From: SOKP01 sp048887165
GTDB taxonomy: Archaea > Asgardarchaeota > Lokiarchaeia > Sigyniarchaeales > SOKP01
Length of the DNA: 64,000 nt
Reading direction: 5' to 3'
Assembly: GCA_048887165.1 (NCBI GenBank)
Contig: JBHLJZ010000006.1
Span: 1-64,000 of the forward strand
The translations under genes and the position numbers were made by a program. The notes beneath the pieces are model-generated. The model ran no database searches. It was not told the origin of the DNA and worked only from the letters and a program-made list of their open reading frames with translations. Each line of letters starts with the position of its first letter. The first letter of the stretch is position 1. This document shows positions 18,478-25,927 of the stretch, piece by piece.

Positions 18478-18930
18478 ATGGCAACAAAAGATAAAGTAAA
18501 GATTTTAGCATTCATGTGTTGGAAGTGAGGATATGGTGCTGGGGACATGGCGGGAACTATTCGTGCTCAATATCCTGCAACAATTAGACCGATTCGAATA
18601 AACTGTACTGGAAGAGTTACTCCTGGCTTAATGATGCGAGCCATTGGTAAAGGTGCTGATGGTGTAATTGTCGCAGGATGATATGAAGGAGAATGTGATT
18701 ATGAAACAGGTAATCTAATAGCGGCTAAGAATGTTGAATTCACACGTGAAATATTAAAAACTGCTGGAGTTTCACCTGAAAGAATACAATTATTTCACTG
18801 CAGTGCCGCAGAAGGACAAAAATTCCAAGAAGAAGTAACTAGAATAACAGAAATTATTGAAAATTTGGGTAGCAATCCTTTAAAAAAATCTTCAGATTCA
18901 GAAGATAAGAAAAAGAAAAAAACCGAATGA
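18478..18930 (+). CDS. vhuD: VhuD/MvhD electron-transfer subunit, selenoprotein with two internal UGA codons
   Basis: About 150 residues. UGA codons at 18526-18528 (residue 17) and 18679-18681 (residue 68) replace two conserved MvhD cysteines: MCWKUGYGAGD aligns with the family CCNWCSYAGAD, and VAGUYEGECDYETGN aligns with VAGCHPGDCHY. The INCTGRVTP and FHCSAAEGQKF segments are also typical. The protein carries a [2Fe-2S] cluster and links hydrogenase or formate dehydrogenase to HdrA. The end is ambiguous: the third UGA at 18928-18930 may be the stop or a further selenocysteine, in which case translation ends at TAG 18952-18954. A Shine-Dalgarno-like AGAGGTGG precedes the ATG. The lysine-rich tail lies outside the conserved domain. 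Confidence 0.9.
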
Positions 18931-18954
18931 ATGAATCTTATGAAAAAAAATTAG

Positions 18955-19010
18955 TCGTAAGATGACAAACCATAAAGCAATGGTCTCGGAAAAATGTTTT
19001 AAAACTTATT
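18955..19010 (+). promoter_or_regulatory. Candidate SECIS element, eukaryote/Lokiarchaeota-like, in the 3' UTR of vhuD
   Basis: Just after the last possible stop, ATGA (18962-18965) and GGA (18988-18990) flank a hairpin: ACCAT (18969-18973) pairs with ATGGT (18980-18984) around the A-rich loop AAAGCA. An AUGA...GA kink-turn core, a short stem and apical adenines are the marks of eukaryotic SECIS elements, and Lokiarchaeota selenoprotein genes are reported to carry such structures. A lower stem could use GTAAG at 18957-18961 with CTTAT near 19006, but it is asymmetric. A T-rich stretch follows and may terminate the transcript. No folding program was run. Confidence 0.6.
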
Positions 19011-19153
19011 TTTTGATTTTCAGATTATAATCCTATTAATAATATAATAAAAAATTGGTAAATCTTTTTAAACTCGTGATTCTAGTTAAATCCTAATTTT
19101 AATTTCATAGAAATTAAAAGACTATTGAAAATTAAATAAAAAAGTGAAAAAAG

Positions 19154-19804
19154 ATGGGTGAAGTTACAAGTACAACAGAAAAGATTACAGCACCAAAATT
19201 ACTTGCTTTCATTGGTATGCTCTATACTCTTGCCTTAGGAATTACTTATTTCTATGCTGCTGCAAATCCCCTGAACATTCTTTGGGGAATAATTTGCTTA
19301 GTTATTGCTTTCTTAATCTTTGTAGCATTAGAACTGGTCGATTTTGGACCAGTTAAAATTCCTTATCAATGGTGGCTAATACTTATCTTTGGTGTAGTTT
19401 TATTGTTATTTGCACTCTTTTTAGGAGGTAGTTATTTTCCTGCAATTCTCCTATTATTAGCAGCCTTAATTGAAGTAATAATGGAGAAGAAACCATATAA
19501 GGCTTCAAAAATGGTTCTTTTAGTCGGTATCGGTTTTTCAATCTATGAATGTTTCGATTTATTCATATCTGGAGGAGCTATTCCTATTTTAAATGGAGTT
19601 TTCGGTTTGATTTTACTTATTATTTTACTTCTGATCTTATTTGATGTCGTAGATTTCAAAGTCATAGATTATTCCTGGTGGTTAGTTCTACTAATAGGAT
19701 TTGTCATCTTTATTTGGGTATCTCCTTTAGCAACAGGTGTTCTTACTGGATTTGGAGGAACTCTTATATTAATAGCATTTGTACTTATAATGTTGGCATT
19801 ATAA
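19154..19804 (+). CDS. Integral membrane protein with an internal four-helix duplication
   Basis: 216 residues with about eight hydrophobic segments. The two halves look related: ALELVDFGPVKIPYQWWLIL in the first half and LFDVVDFKVIDYSWWLVL in the second, each preceded by two helices and followed by one or two. APKLLAFIG and ASKMVLLVG mark the start of the two repeats. No catalytic or transporter motif is recognised. It is a single gene, about 200 bases after the vhuD SECIS region. Confidence 0.65.
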   Translation: MGEVTSTTEKITAPKLLAFIGMLYTLALGITYFYAAANPLNILWGIICLVIAFLIFVALELVDFGPVKIPYQWWLILIFGVVLLLFALFLGGSYFPAILLLLAALIEVIMEKKPYKASKMVLLVGIGFSIYECFDLFISGGAIPILNGVFGLILLIILLLILFDVVDFKVIDYSWWLVLLIGFVIFIWVSPLATGVLTGFGGTLILIAFVLIMLAL

Positions 19805-19939
19805 ACAAGTTGAAAATTTAAACATAATCAATTTTTTTTTATTTTTAATTACTATTTTAGAATCAGATCAAGATTAAGAGTAATTTTTAATTTGAAATTT
19901 AATTTATAGAAGTATTCATATAGATATTGTGAATCGTGA

Positions 19940-21247
19940 ATGGGTAAAAATTTACTAGTCAAAGCTGAAAATCAATTTCTAAAAGCTGAAAAATTATTTA
20001 AAGCCAGACAATTTAAGAAAGCAGGGAAACTTTTCCATAATTCGGGGCAAGGTTTTCTAGAAATTCACAAGTATGAATCAGCTAGAGATAGCTTCATTAA
20101 TTCTGCTAAATCTTTTTTAGAATCTGAGAAATTTGATACTGTTCTTAAACTATATAGGTTAGCCGCTAGAGCATCCTTGCATAATGAAAGGTATCTAGAA
20201 GCTAATGAATTGTATCGTAATGCTCTTAATTATATCTCAAATTTAAAAAGTGCTAACGATCAAAATGCTCAATATTTATTATTTTCAATATTATCATACC
20301 TATGCCTATTTATAAAGGCTCAACAAGAAGAAGCTTTGGATTTTTTAAAAAGGATTCAAAAAAAAGTTGATAATCAATATTTTAAGGAAAGTCCTTTAAT
20401 AAAAATTGCAACGAATTTAACTATTGCACTAAGAGACAAAAATAAAAGTTCAATTGAGAGAGTAAAGGATAATATAAATGATTATAAATTCAATAATGTT
20501 GAAACAGACCTTTTAAGGAAAGCTCTGATGATAGCAGAATGTCAAACTTCTCCATTAACGTCATTTGAATTAGACAAAAAGCAATATACTACGAATGATA
20601 AGATTAAACTCAAATTGGATGTTAAAATGAAACCATTACAAACTATTTTTGAAGATGGATTTTATAACTATAAAACTGAAAATATTGAAATAAATAAAGT
20701 CAGCATTCATCTATCAGATAATCTTACTGTAAGCAATAAACCTAATTTTCCGCTCAAACTAGAATTAACTAATGATTTTGAAATAAATTATGTAATTAAG
20801 CCTCACTTTCAGCTTGATAAACCCTATATCGGTCCTATGGATCTAATTTTTGAATTAAATGATAATTTGTTATTTATATATACAACAAATATTATTGAAC
20901 CTAATATTCTCTCTCCTCCTGCAAGTCTATCTGTCTCAATTAAAAATCTAAGACCTCCGTTAATTGGACAAACATTTCCTTTAGAGATCCTCGTTGAAAA
21001 TAAAAGCGAAGGTGAAGCATTAGATGTAAATATTGATGTTGAATTTCCTGATGAATTGAAAATAATGAGAGGAACTACAAATAAACAAATATATTCTCTT
21101 AGGTCTAATGAAGATTTGAAATGGGAAACAAATTTAAAACCCACAGAAGCAGGAGATTATGTAATAAAATTTAATATTAAATTTACCGATCCTGATCAGA
21201 ATATGATTGAAGAAGTTAAAGAGTTTCCATTTTCCATAAAACTCTAG
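19940..21247 (+). CDS. SNAP-like TPR protein with C-terminal beta-sandwich domains
   Basis: 435 residues, soluble. Residues 1-200 are helical repeats resembling TPR/alpha-SNAP: KAENQFLKAEKLFKARQFKK, then AGKLFHNSGQGFLEIHKYES, then ARDSFINSAKSFLE and ARASLHNERYLEANELYRNA. From about residue 205 the sequence turns to beta-strands and appears to form two Ig-like or CARDB/adaptin-ear-like sandwiches (about 210-330 and 335-435, the latter with LRPPLIGQTFPLEILVENKS). A helical-solenoid plus ear layout recalls eukaryotic trafficking adaptors, but no specific orthologue can be claimed. It converges with the M24 peptidase gene, separated by 12 bases. Confidence 0.6.
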   Translation: MGKNLLVKAENQFLKAEKLFKARQFKKAGKLFHNSGQGFLEIHKYESARDSFINSAKSFLESEKFDTVLKLYRLAARASLHNERYLEANELYRNALNYISNLKSANDQNAQYLLFSILSYLCLFIKAQQEEALDFLKRIQKKVDNQYFKESPLIKIATNLTIALRDKNKSSIERVKDNINDYKFNNVETDLLRKALMIAECQTSPLTSFELDKKQYTTNDKIKLKLDVKMKPLQTIFEDGFYNYKTENIEINKVSIHLSDNLTVSNKPNFPLKLELTNDFEINYVIKPHFQLDKPYIGPMDLIFELNDNLLFIYTTNIIEPNILSPPASLSVSIKNLRPPLIGQTFPLEILVENKSEGEALDVNIDVEFPDELKIMRGTTNKQIYSLRSNEDLKWETNLKPTEAGDYVIKFNIKFTDPDQNMIEEVKEFPFSIKL

Positions 21248-21259
21248 AATTAAATATTT

Positions 21260-22399
21260 TTATATTAAGATTGGATCTTTTGGAGCGTAAGTTAATAGTT
21301 CACATTTCTCCTTGCCAATAATAACATCATCTTCTAATCTTAAACCCCATTTATCAATCCAATATAATCCAGGTTCATTAGTATAAACCATATTCTCTTT
21401 AAGTGTATATTCATCAGGCATATTCCATTTTATTCTAGCTCCAATACCATGAACCTCAAAACCAATTGGATGTCCTAAACCATGAAAGAATAATTTTTCA
21501 TGATCTATTCCTTTTTCAGCAAGATATTCTCGACACTTTTTAGCAGGGAGATTATTTGGAGTACCATCAATGTAATAATTGTTTGCGACTTTTTTACAAT
21601 CATAGATAAGATTATACGCATTAATAAATTCCTCTGAAGGGTTATTACCAACCCAAAATGTCCATGTAATATCAGAACACATTTGATCGATTTGCAATCC
21701 AGTATCAATTAATAAAACACCTTGTTCAATTTTTTTATTCGAAGTATTATGATGGGGATCTGCTGAGTGTGCACCACTTCCGACAATAGCATCAAATGAA
21801 GGTTTGCCAACCTTCATATATTCATATTCCAATTTAGCCTTAACTTCTCTTTCTGTCATCCCAATTTTCACCCAATCAGGAATACTTTCTAAAATCTCAA
21901 TATTTACTTTACACACATTTCTAAAATCATCTAAATCTTCTTTTGATTTAACACTTCTAAGTTCATAAATTATAGGAGCAGCAGATAAAAGCTCCGTTTG
22001 AGGTACCATATCTTTTATAGAGAAATAATCTCCCGCATAGATATAATCCGCATATTCAGTTCCTGTGTCAATTAAAACATGTTCTCCAAAATTTAGAGCA
22101 AGTCGCTGTTTATCAAGTAATTTACTTAAAATTCCAATTAAATCATCTGCGGTTTTGTATATTAATACTTCTACATTTATTCCTCTGTTCTTTAATGAGC
22201 GTTTAATCATTGGTGCTTCCATTTCAACAGAAATCACTTTATGATTTCCATCACTAGCTACATATATATAATGTCTTGCATGGGATGCAACACCTAATAA
22301 AAAGCGAGAATTAGCATCACTATCTCCACAACAAACTATTAACCAACCATCTACATTAAGTTCTTGGAGAATTTTTTGTGCTTTCTGAAATTTATTCAT
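21260..22399 (-). CDS. M24-family Xaa-Pro aminopeptidase-like metallopeptidase
   Basis: 379 residues: a creatinase-like N-terminal domain (about 1-150) and a pita-bread catalytic domain. The five metal ligands are visible in order: Asp in VLLIDTGLQ, Asp in CSDITWTFWVG, His in HGLGHPIGFEVHG, Glu in YTNEPGLYW and Glu in LRLEDDVII. The second His of the His-Gly motif is also present. It should remove an N-terminal residue before proline or act as a related dipeptidase, in the cytosol. Divergent from the AMP phosphorylase gene. Confidence 0.88.
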   Translation of the reverse strand: MNKFQKAQKILQELNVDGWLIVCCGDSDANSRFLLGVASHARHYIYVASDGNHKVISVEMEAPMIKRSLKNRGINVEVLIYKTADDLIGILSKLLDKQRLALNFGEHVLIDTGTEYADYIYAGDYFSIKDMVPQTELLSAAPIIYELRSVKSKEDLDDFRNVCKVNIEILESIPDWVKIGMTEREVKAKLEYEYMKVGKPSFDAIVGSGAHSADPHHNTSNKKIEQGVLLIDTGLQIDQMCSDITWTFWVGNNPSEEFINAYNLIYDCKKVANNYYIDGTPNNLPAKKCREYLAEKGIDHEKLFFHGLGHPIGFEVHGIGARIKWNMPDEYTLKENMVYTNEPGLYWIDKWGLRLEDDVIIGKEKCELLTYAPKDPILI

Positions 22400-22530
22400 A
22401 ATTGTTTTCCCTTTTAGTTTTAATTACATTTAAAATTTAAAATACAACACTAAATTAAAAGTTCTTTACAATAAAAATATAAATCCTCAATCTCTTATTT
22501 CTCTATAAAATACAAAATTTAATTGAAGAA

Positions 22531-24069
22531 ATGAAACTTAAAGTAAAAAAAATTAACTTTGAAACTGGTAATACTAAAGATATCGTTTTAAATATTAAAG
22601 ACGCTCAAGAAATAGGTCAAAAAGCAGGAGAACGGGTTTTTCTTAAAAATGTTAAATCAAAATCAATTGATGATAAATTTTGGGTTGCTATTGTTCAAAT
22701 AGATTATTCAGGCTTTATTGTAGAACCTGGCGAGATCGGGATTTTCTCAGATATATTAAGAGAGAAGAAGGAGTTAAAAGAGGGTAATATAATATCAGTT
22801 AAACCTGCTGATCCACCTGATTCCTTTAAATATATAAAAAAGAAGATAAATGGAGAGAAAATAGACGGAGAAGAAATAAATAAAATCATTTCAGATGCCA
22901 TTTCTGGCTCACTCTCTAAAATTGATCTAGCTGCATTTATTACAGGGGTCTCAATAAACGGAATGGACAATGAAGAAATGACAGCCTTAACATTAGCAGA
23001 AGTAAGAAGTGGAGAAATCTTTTATTTCGGAATGGATGTATATGATAAGCATTCAACAGGAGGTGTTCCTGGAAATAAGGTCTCTTTAATTATAGTACCA
23101 ATCGTCGCTGCTGCTGGTTTAACAATTCCAAAATCATCTACAAGGGCAATAACATCTCCTTCGGGAACAGCCGATAGTATGGAAGTTTTAGCGCCTGTTG
23201 CATTTGATTCGGATGAGTTGAAAGAAATAGTGGCAAAAGAAAATGCGTGTATTATTTGGGGAGGTGCACTTAATACATCACCAGCGGATAATATATTGAT
23301 TGAAATTGAGCGTCCCCTTCATATGGATCCTATGGGACTTATGATCCCTTCAATCCTTACTAAGAAATTGTCCTTGGGTGTTAAAAAGCTTATTTTAGAT
23401 ATTCCGGTCGGCGAAGGTACTAAATTTCCTACTCCTGATAAAGGAAAACAGTTTGCTTATATTTTCAAAGAGATTGCTAGCAATGTTGGCATTGAGGCTG
23501 AATGTGCTTTAACATTAGCCCATCAACCAATTGGACACACAATTGGGCCGGGAATAGAAGCAAAGGAAGCTCTTACATTATTAATGAATTATGATGCCGG
23601 ACCAAATTCCCTGATTGAAAAATCTACAGATTTAGCAGGGATTATACTTGAAATGGGCGGTAAAGCACAAAAAGGCTTGGGACAAGCTCTGGCTAAAGAT
23701 ATTTTACGATCTGGAAAAGCTTATGAAAAAATGAAAAACATTATTGAAGCTCAGGGAGGTGATCCAGATATTAAGCCAGAAGAAATAGAATTAGGACCAC
23801 ATATAAAAGAATTTTATGCAACAAAAGAGGGACATATCACGGGCGTTAATAATGCAATCATTAACCAAATCGCTAAAACTGCAGGATGTCCTCATTCTAA
23901 ACGCTCTGGTGTGGAAATATTTAAGAAACAAGGAGCAAGAATAAAAGAAGGAGAACTAATTTTTAAGATATATTCAGAAAGTAAATCAAAACTTAATAAA
24001 GCTGAAAAGATTTATAATTCGACTGGAGGCCCCATTATATTAGGGGGTATGATGATAGAAAGGATTTAA
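22531..24069 (+). CDS. deoA: AMP phosphorylase (archaeal, thymidine-phosphorylase family)
   Basis: 512 residues, matching archaeal AMP phosphorylases, which carry an extra N-terminal domain of about 85 residues that bacterial thymidine phosphorylases lack. The phosphate-binding motif KHSTGG is at 173-178, followed by VPGNKVSLIIVPIVAAAGL, and the substrate loop STRAITSPSGTADSMEVL is present. It converts AMP and phosphate to adenine and ribose-1,5-bisphosphate, the first step of the archaeal AMP degradation pathway. That pathway then needs an R15P isomerase (not seen here) and a form III RuBisCO. The only RuBisCO homologue in the window, at 39491, looks like a RuBisCO-like protein. Confidence 0.88.
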   Translation: MKLKVKKINFETGNTKDIVLNIKDAQEIGQKAGERVFLKNVKSKSIDDKFWVAIVQIDYSGFIVEPGEIGIFSDILREKKELKEGNIISVKPADPPDSFKYIKKKINGEKIDGEEINKIISDAISGSLSKIDLAAFITGVSINGMDNEEMTALTLAEVRSGEIFYFGMDVYDKHSTGGVPGNKVSLIIVPIVAAAGLTIPKSSTRAITSPSGTADSMEVLAPVAFDSDELKEIVAKENACIIWGGALNTSPADNILIEIERPLHMDPMGLMIPSILTKKLSLGVKKLILDIPVGEGTKFPTPDKGKQFAYIFKEIASNVGIEAECALTLAHQPIGHTIGPGIEAKEALTLLMNYDAGPNSLIEKSTDLAGIILEMGGKAQKGLGQALAKDILRSGKAYEKMKNIIEAQGGDPDIKPEEIELGPHIKEFYATKEGHITGVNNAIINQIAKTAGCPHSKRSGVEIFKKQGARIKEGELIFKIYSESKSKLNKAEKIYNSTGGPIILGGMMIERI

Positions 24070-24119
24070 CTTTTTAAACATATTTTTTAATTTAGTCACC
24101 ATTAACATTTAACAGAAAA

Positions 24120-25622
24120 ATGCCCTTAACTCCTAAAGCTATTTATAAAGATCTCGAAAGTAATGAATTGGATAAATCGTCTGCTATTGAACTGTTAATT
24201 GCTTTAATAGAGAATGCTGAAAATATTAATACCCGAATAGAAAGTATTGAAATATTAGAAAAGGTTAATGTAAAAGATAAAAGGGTTTTCAGTGTTTTAG
24301 AAAATCTATTTATCTCCGACAGTAATGATAAAGTAAGATGCATTTCCTCTAAAGTGCTAAAAAATCTTTTTTTAGATGAAGCAATTCCTGTATTAAAATG
24401 GGGATTGCAGCATGAAAAATCTGTTAGTCCTCTAATCGCCATAATAACAAATTTAGGTGAAATTAATACTAAAAAAGCAAAATCAGTTCTGCTTAAAAAA
24501 ATCCAAGAGATTAATAAAAAGAAATACAAATACAACGTTAAAAATTTAATTGAACAGAAAACTTTCGATCAGCTTTCAAATAAAGAAATAGCTGAGATAT
24601 TAATAAACTATTATGTTATATCTTCATTAAAATTGAAATTTGGCTATGTTAAATTTGAATACGATAGAAATGGTACTATTATAAATCTCGACTTATCTAA
24701 TGTAGAATATCAAGGTTTAGGATTGAATAAATTAACGAATTCTCTTGAATCGATCCTATCTCTTTCTTTTCTTAAGAAATTGGATCTTAGCAATAATCAG
24801 ATAAAAAATCTACCTGAAAATATCAAAGAATCGAAAATTTTAGAGTATTTTGATATGAGTTTTAATGATCTATCTCGACTTCCAGAATCCATTTCATCAT
24901 TACCAAACCTTAAAGTGTTAAATTTGAAATCTAATCATATACGATATATCCCAGAATCAATAGGTTCGCTCGTTAACCTTGAAGTGTTAATTCTGAGGGA
25001 TAATTATTTAAATAAACTACCTAATGCGATTGGATTACTTTCAAGTTTAAAGCTTTTGGATCTTCATCATAACCGACTAAATCAACTTCCTCAAAATTTT
25101 AATTCTTTAGCATCTCTAATTGAGCTTGAATTAGGTTGGAATAAATTGGAAACCGTACCAAATAATTTAAAAGGACTTATTTCTATAGAAAAGTTAAATC
25201 TTGGACGAAATCGATTAAATGAAATTCCTAATTGGTTAGGATCCTTATATAGACTCAAAGAGCTAAATCTTTATGATAATAATCTGAAAATAGTTCCTAA
25301 TTCTCTCGGTAACTTATCCCACATTCAAGTAATAAATCTTAGAAATAATAAATTTAGTGACTTACCTAATTGCTTTAAAACTCTTTCTACTCTTAAGAAA
25401 TTGAATTTAAGTTGGAATAAGATATCATCGCTTCCTAATTGGATTGACTCTTTATCTTCTTTAGAAGAATTAAATCTCTGGGCTAATAATTTAAAAGAAA
25501 TTCCCGAGTCAATCGCGTCACTGCCAAATTTAAAAACTTTATATTTAAATTTCAATAAAATAGATGAGTTATCTAAACCTTTACGAGCTTTAAAAGATAG
25601 AGGAGTTACTATTAAAATTTAA
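24120..25622 (+). CDS. LRR protein A with N-terminal HEAT-like module
   Basis: 500 residues in two parts. Residues 1-190 form a helical, HEAT-like module (PKAIYKDL, then RIESIEILEKV, then KVRCISSKVLKN, then ALKWGL-like helices). Residues 205-500 are about a dozen leucine-rich repeats of 23 residues with the pattern L..LP..IG.L..L..L.L..N, as in Shoc2 and plant Ras-group LRR proteins. It is soluble, with no signal peptide. Three paralogues with the same first module lie at 27932, 29465 and 38498. A protein-binding scaffold is likely; the partner is unknown. It starts 50 bases after the AMP phosphorylase stop. Confidence 0.85.
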   Translation: MPLTPKAIYKDLESNELDKSSAIELLIALIENAENINTRIESIEILEKVNVKDKRVFSVLENLFISDSNDKVRCISSKVLKNLFLDEAIPVLKWGLQHEKSVSPLIAIITNLGEINTKKAKSVLLKKIQEINKKKYKYNVKNLIEQKTFDQLSNKEIAEILINYYVISSLKLKFGYVKFEYDRNGTIINLDLSNVEYQGLGLNKLTNSLESILSLSFLKKLDLSNNQIKNLPENIKESKILEYFDMSFNDLSRLPESISSLPNLKVLNLKSNHIRYIPESIGSLVNLEVLILRDNYLNKLPNAIGLLSSLKLLDLHHNRLNQLPQNFNSLASLIELELGWNKLETVPNNLKGLISIEKLNLGRNRLNEIPNWLGSLYRLKELNLYDNNLKIVPNSLGNLSHIQVINLRNNKFSDLPNCFKTLSTLKKLNLSWNKISSLPNWIDSLSSLEELNLWANNLKEIPESIASLPNLKTLYLNFNKIDELSKPLRALKDRGVTIKI

Positions 25623-25687
25623 ATATCTACATTTCGATATATAACTAATTTCATTTAATTATCTCAAATAATTCAAAAGCTTTAGAA

Positions 25688-25927
25688 ATGGCAAATAAAT
25701 TAAAAATTATTACTGATGAAAATTTATGCACTGGTTGCAGAAATTGCCAACTAATATGTTCTTTTAACATCAGTGGAAAATTTTCAATAGAAAAAGCCTA
25801 TATTAAGATTGAAAATGCTTATGCCCTTCTCCCCCATATTAAGTTTCTGGACGAATGTACTAAATGTGGACTTTGTGTGCAATATTGTCTATACGGAGCT
25901 CTTAAGGAGGAAGGTGATTACACTTAG
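25688..25927 (+). CDS. Small 2x[4Fe-4S] ferredoxin, partner of the AOR
   Basis: 79 residues with two complete cluster motifs: CTGCRNCQLIC at the N-terminus and CTKCGLCVQYC at the C-terminus. It is similar in design to the small ferredoxin-like subunits that accompany AOR-family enzymes. Its stop overlaps the GTG start of the AOR gene by one base, so the two are translated together and probably form an electron-transfer complex. Confidence 0.9.
   Translation: MANKLKIITDENLCTGCRNCQLICSFNISGKFSIEKAYIKIENAYALLPHIKFLDECTKCGLCVQYCLYGALKEEGDYT

Noticed and set aside
16488..18930. Broken hdrA and vhuD as pseudogenes or sequencing errors
   Set aside because: All four interruptions are TGA in one unbroken frame, each at a conserved cysteine, with intact protein between and after them.
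16488..18930. UGA reassigned to tryptophan genome-wide
   Set aside because: Many genes here end at TGA (for example 999-1001 and 27826-27828) and Trp is coded by TGG.
22531..24069. Plain thymidine phosphorylase
   Set aside because: Length of 512 and the extra N-terminal domain match archaeal AMP phosphorylase.
24143..24535. 130-codon open frame on the minus strand
   Set aside because: Antisense shadow of LRR protein A, low-complexity residues only.
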